A stretch of 64,000 nt of DNA from Rhodanobacter sp. 7MK24 (GTDB lineage: Bacteria > Pseudomonadota > Gammaproteobacteria > Xanthomonadales > Rhodanobacteraceae), in assembly GCF_014842995.1 (NCBI RefSeq), contig NZ_JACYXL010000003.1, positions 372,001-436,000 of the forward strand, written 5' to 3'. Numbering within the stretch: position 1 is the first letter of the stretch; each line of letters begins with the position of its first letter. Positions 63,252 through 64,000 of this stretch are shown here, piece by piece. The notes under the pieces were generated by a model. The model saw nothing but the letters and a program-made list of their open reading frames with translations, did no database searches and was not told where the DNA came from. Position numbers and translations under genes: made by a program.

Positions 63252-64000
63252 ATGAACGACGACCCCGGCAGTACCAGCGGCCCGGCCCATCGCAAATGGT
63301 GGGATCGACTGGGCCACCTGTTTTCCGGCGAACCGCGCAACCGCGCGGAACTGATCGACGAGCTGCGCACCGCCCAGGCCAACGGCTTGCTGAGCGCCGA
63401 CACGCTGCCCATGCTGGAGGGCGCGCTCAAGGTCACCGAGCTCACCGTGGACGACGTGATGGTGCCGCGCGTGCAGATCGTGATGATCGCCGCCGACGCC
63501 CCGCTTTCCGACATCCTTTCCGCCGTAGTCGAATCGGGCCATTCGCGCTTTCCCGTGCACGGCGAGGACAAGGACGAGATCCTCGGCGTGCTGCTGGCCA
63601 AGGACCTGTTGAAGTACTTCGGCAACGGTGCCGATTTCGACATCCGCGCGATCCTGCGCCCCGCGGTGCTGATTCCCGAGTCGATGCGCCTCAACGTGCT
63701 GCTGGCGGAGTTCCGCCGCAGCCGCAACCACCTGGCGATGGTGGTGGACGAATACGGCGGCGTGGCCGGCCTCATCACCATTGAGGACGTGCTCGAGCAG
63801 ATCGTCGGCGAGATCGACGACGAGCACGACGACGCGGAAGAGCCGGCGCAGATTCATGTCCAGGCCGACGGCTCATGGCTGGTCAGCGCGCTCACGCCCA
63901 TCGAGGACTTCAACGAGGAAATCGGCGCGGACTTCTCCGACGAAGAGTTCGACACCATCGGCGGCCTCGTCACCGCCGAGTTTGGCCATCTGCCCGAAGT
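63252..64000 (+). CDS. corC: CorC/HlyC-family protein with CBS pair (cut by window edge)
   Basis: 249 residues visible. Two CBS domains (about 65-190: VDDVMVPRVQIVMI, GHSRFPVHGEDKDEILGVL, NHLAMVVDEYGGVAGLITIEDVLEQIVGEI), then the start of the CorC_HlyC transporter-associated domain (EEFDTIGGLVTAEFGHLP). No membrane helices, so it is the soluble CorC/YbeX form, linked to magnesium/cobalt efflux and ribosome homeostasis. The C-terminus lies outside the window. Confidence 0.94.
   Translation, partial: MNDDPGSTSGPAHRKWWDRLGHLFSGEPRNRAELIDELRTAQANGLLSADTLPMLEGALKVTELTVDDVMVPRVQIVMIAADAPLSDILSAVVESGHSRFPVHGEDKDEILGVLLAKDLLKYFGNGADFDIRAILRPAVLIPESMRLNVLLAEFRRSRNHLAMVVDEYGGVAGLITIEDVLEQIVGEIDDEHDDAEEPAQIHVQADGSWLVSALTPIEDFNEEIGADFSDEEFDTIGGLVTAEFGHLPE

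Noticed and set aside
1-64000. tRNA/rRNA genes, CRISPR arrays, prophage or IS elements
   Set aside because: I scanned for cloverleaf-like segments, regularly spaced direct repeats, transposase or integrase motifs and found none I can support.

Overview
The window is a dense, GC-rich (about two-thirds G+C by eye) stretch of bacterial chromosome. The gene content is housekeeping: mutL, amiC, tsaE, nnrD/E, queG, pncB, aroG, dapD/dapE, glnD, map, rpsB-tsf, purEK, nadC, sspAB, petABC, a degS-like protease, miaB, phoH-ybeY-corC. The order petABC-sspA-sspB, the DUF1631-nadC-DUF3301 run and map-glnD near dapD point to a gammaproteobacterium of the Lysobacterales (Xanthomonadales), most likely Rhodanobacteraceae (Dyella/Rhodanobacter/Frateuria type). 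This placement is inference from gene content. I see no tRNA or rRNA gene, insertion sequence, prophage or CRISPR array.

Layout. 1-4.7 kb: minus-strand nnrDE-tsaE-amiC-mutL (mutL cut by the window edge). 4.7-7.1 kb: queG and pncB, convergent around an inverted repeat. 7.1-10.4 kb: a minus-strand two-component system followed by a secreted esterase and then a strong candidate small RNA. 10.5-14.6 kb: exported proteins (a repetitive Gly/Ser/Thr protein, an esterase, a cytochrome c fused to an extra domain, a lipoprotein peptidase, a Tyr/Gly/His lipoprotein). 14.7-19.8 kb: rhomboid protease, PhzF-like enzyme, YaiI, BaiN/YhiN flavoprotein, YajQ, DUF1345, GNAT. 19.8-21.1 kb: aroG preceded by a complete-looking transcription attenuator with an aromatic-rich leader peptide. 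21.1-24.3 kb: a membrane diguanylate cyclase and a NERD-helicase. 24.3-31.3 kb: small exported or accessory genes, a retropepsin-like protease overlapping an orphan ParS/MbcA-like protein, DUF2975-Xre, NUDIX, AraC. 31.3-36.6 kb: a minus-strand run dapD-yffB-DUF2165-VIT-dapE-MBL. 36.8-41.1 kb: a large sensor diguanylate cyclase and a degenerate HD-GYP protein. 41.2-47.3 kb: glnD-orf-map and, divergently, rpsB-tsf. 47.3-54.2 kb: purEK, Trm112, DUF1631-nadC-DUF3301, sspAB. 54.2-57 kb: petABC. 57-64 kb: degS-like protease, lytic transglycosylase, miaB, phoH-ybeY-corC (corC cut by the edge).

How the genes work together. Many neighbours overlap by 1-8 nt, implying tight translational coupling. Themes are the cell envelope (amiC, transglycosylase, rhomboid, degS-like, lipoproteins), cyclic di-GMP signalling (two GGDEF proteins with I-sites, a degenerate HD-GYP, YajQ), aromatic and DAP/lysine biosynthesis, NAD metabolism (pncB, nadC, nnrDE) and RNA or ribosome maintenance. 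Several promoters place the -10 box within about 7 nt of the start codon, suggesting leaderless mRNAs. The most interesting regulatory structure is the aroG attenuator (20912-21057). The second is the unannotated small-RNA unit at 7164-7293.
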